Below the pieces are notes generated by a model. It worked only from the letters and a program-made list of their open reading frames with translations, did no database searches and was not told where the DNA came from. 64,000 nt of DNA from Streptomyces cavernicola. Lineage in GTDB: Bacteria > Actinomycetota > Actinomycetes > Streptomycetales > Streptomycetaceae. Below are positions 63,510 to 64,000 of this stretch, in pieces. Where the stretch lies: NCBI RefSeq assembly GCF_029968035.1, contig NZ_JASCIQ010000002.1:186001-250000 (forward strand), written 5' to 3'. Position 1 is the stretch's first letter; each line of letters begins with the position of its first letter. The position numbers were made by a program, and so were the translations under genes.

Positions 63510-64000
63510 ATGGCCGACGAGACCACCCCGAACAACCCCGTCACGCCCGAAGTGCCCACGCCCGACGACCCCGAGGTCCCCGGCGTCGGCATGCGCGTCG
63601 AGCCCGTCGGACTCGAGACCGAGATGCAGCGCTCGTATCTCGACTACGCGATGTCCGTCATCGTCTCCCGCGCCCTCCCCGACGTCCGCGACGGGCTCAA
63701 GCCCGTCCACCGCCGCGTCCTGTACGCGATGTACGACGGCGGCTACCGCCCCGAGAAGGGCTTCTACAAGTGCGCCCGCGTCGTCGGCGACGTCATGGGC
63801 ACGTACCACCCGCACGGCGACTCCTCCATCTACGACGCCCTCGTCCGCCTCGCCCAGCCCTGGTCGATGCGGATGCCGCTCGTCGACTCCAACGGCAACT
63901 TCGGCTCCCCGGGCAACGACCCCGCGGCCGCCATGCGCTACACCGAGTGCAAGATGGCCCCGCTGTCCATGGAGATGGTCCGGGACATCGACGAGGAGAC
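63510..64000 (+). CDS. gyrA: DNA gyrase subunit A (3' end outside window)
   Basis: The first 163 codons. [20 protein letters not shown] is a variable N terminus. [40 protein letters not shown] begins the breakage-reunion domain. The quinolone-determining stretch [17 protein letters not shown] has wild-type Ser and Asp (residues about 105 and 109). The catalytic Tyr is in AAMRYTECK (about residue 144). The ATG at 63510 follows AAAGGA about 13 bases upstream. The gene continues past the window edge. Confidence 0.97.
   Translation, partial: MADETTPNNPVTPEVPTPDDPEVPGVGMRVEPVGLETEMQRSYLDYAMSVIVSRALPDVRDGLKPVHRRVLYAMYDGGYRPEKGFYKCARVVGDVMGTYHPHGDSSIYDALVRLAQPWSMRMPLVDSNGNFGSPGNDPAAAMRYTECKMAPLSMEMVRDIDEE

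Overview
The window is a very GC-rich stretch of actinobacterial chromosome. Gene content and order point to a Streptomyces chromosome around its replication origin: ssgA/ssgR, parAB with many copies of parS, rpmH, dnaA, an oriC rich in DnaA boxes, then dnaN, gnd, recF, a dciA-like gene, gyrB and gyrA. From memory, the order matches the S. coelicolor segment from about SCO3926 (ssgA) to SCO3873 (gyrA). Extreme third-position GC makes almost every real gene cast long open antisense frames; these were left out.

Layout. 1-7.5 kb: the end of a YibE/F membrane protein, ssgA and its IclR-type regulator ssgR, small membrane and cupin proteins, tyrosine phosphatase ptpA translationally coupled to a cystathionine-lyase-like enzyme, a LysR regulator and a NUDIX hydrolase. 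7.5-17.6 kb: a flavohaemoprotein with a very long N-terminal extension, a DUF2269 protein, two GNAT proteins, an 87-bp MITE-like element, a divergent MFS/MarR pair, a serine beta-lactamase-like hydrolase, a winged-helix regulator divergent from a peptide deformylase whose 5' end looks frameshifted, and a ComB-like phosphatase overlapping dnaB tail to tail. 17.5-23.3 kb: dnaB, a MATE transporter, the rpsF-ssb-rpsR-rplI operon and a small membrane protein. 23.4-34.6 kb: cell-envelope genes (femX-like, alanine-racemase-like, GT87, a bifunctional penicillin-binding protein), PadR regulator plus inositol-phosphate synthase, an MFS protein and an LppU/SCO3897-like protein. 34.6-46.6 kb: cca; then DUF6049 protein, murJ, a separate pseudokinase, sigM-rsmA and trxB-trxA. 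46.6-53.6 kb on the minus strand: GNAT protein, parA-parB, and rpmH-rnpA-yidD-yidC-jag followed by rsmG. 53.9-64 kb on the plus strand: dnaA, oriC, dnaN, gnd, recF, dciA, gyrB and the start of gyrA.

How it works together. The right half is the initiation and segregation centre. DnaA acts at oriC and probably on its own promoter. DciA-like protein and DnaB supply the helicase, DnaN/RecF/GyrAB support the fork, and ParA/ParB act on at least 13 parS sites. All 13 parS sites lie between 6.9 and 50.0 kb, on one side of oriC, and none was seen in the 14 kb from there to the right edge. Several parS copies sit inside coding sequence, and others form the centre of long palindromes between convergent genes. 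The middle holds lipid II flipping and crosslinking functions plus redox control (SigM/RsmA, and a SigR-type promoter before trxBA).

I saw no biosynthetic cluster, defence system, prophage, CRISPR array, rRNA or tRNA. The less ordinary material is in regulatory DNA and gene architecture: parS palindromes and exact spacing, the deformylase frameshift, the MITE, the heptad repeats in DnaA, the stand-alone MurJ-partner pseudokinase, and several clear operator palindromes.
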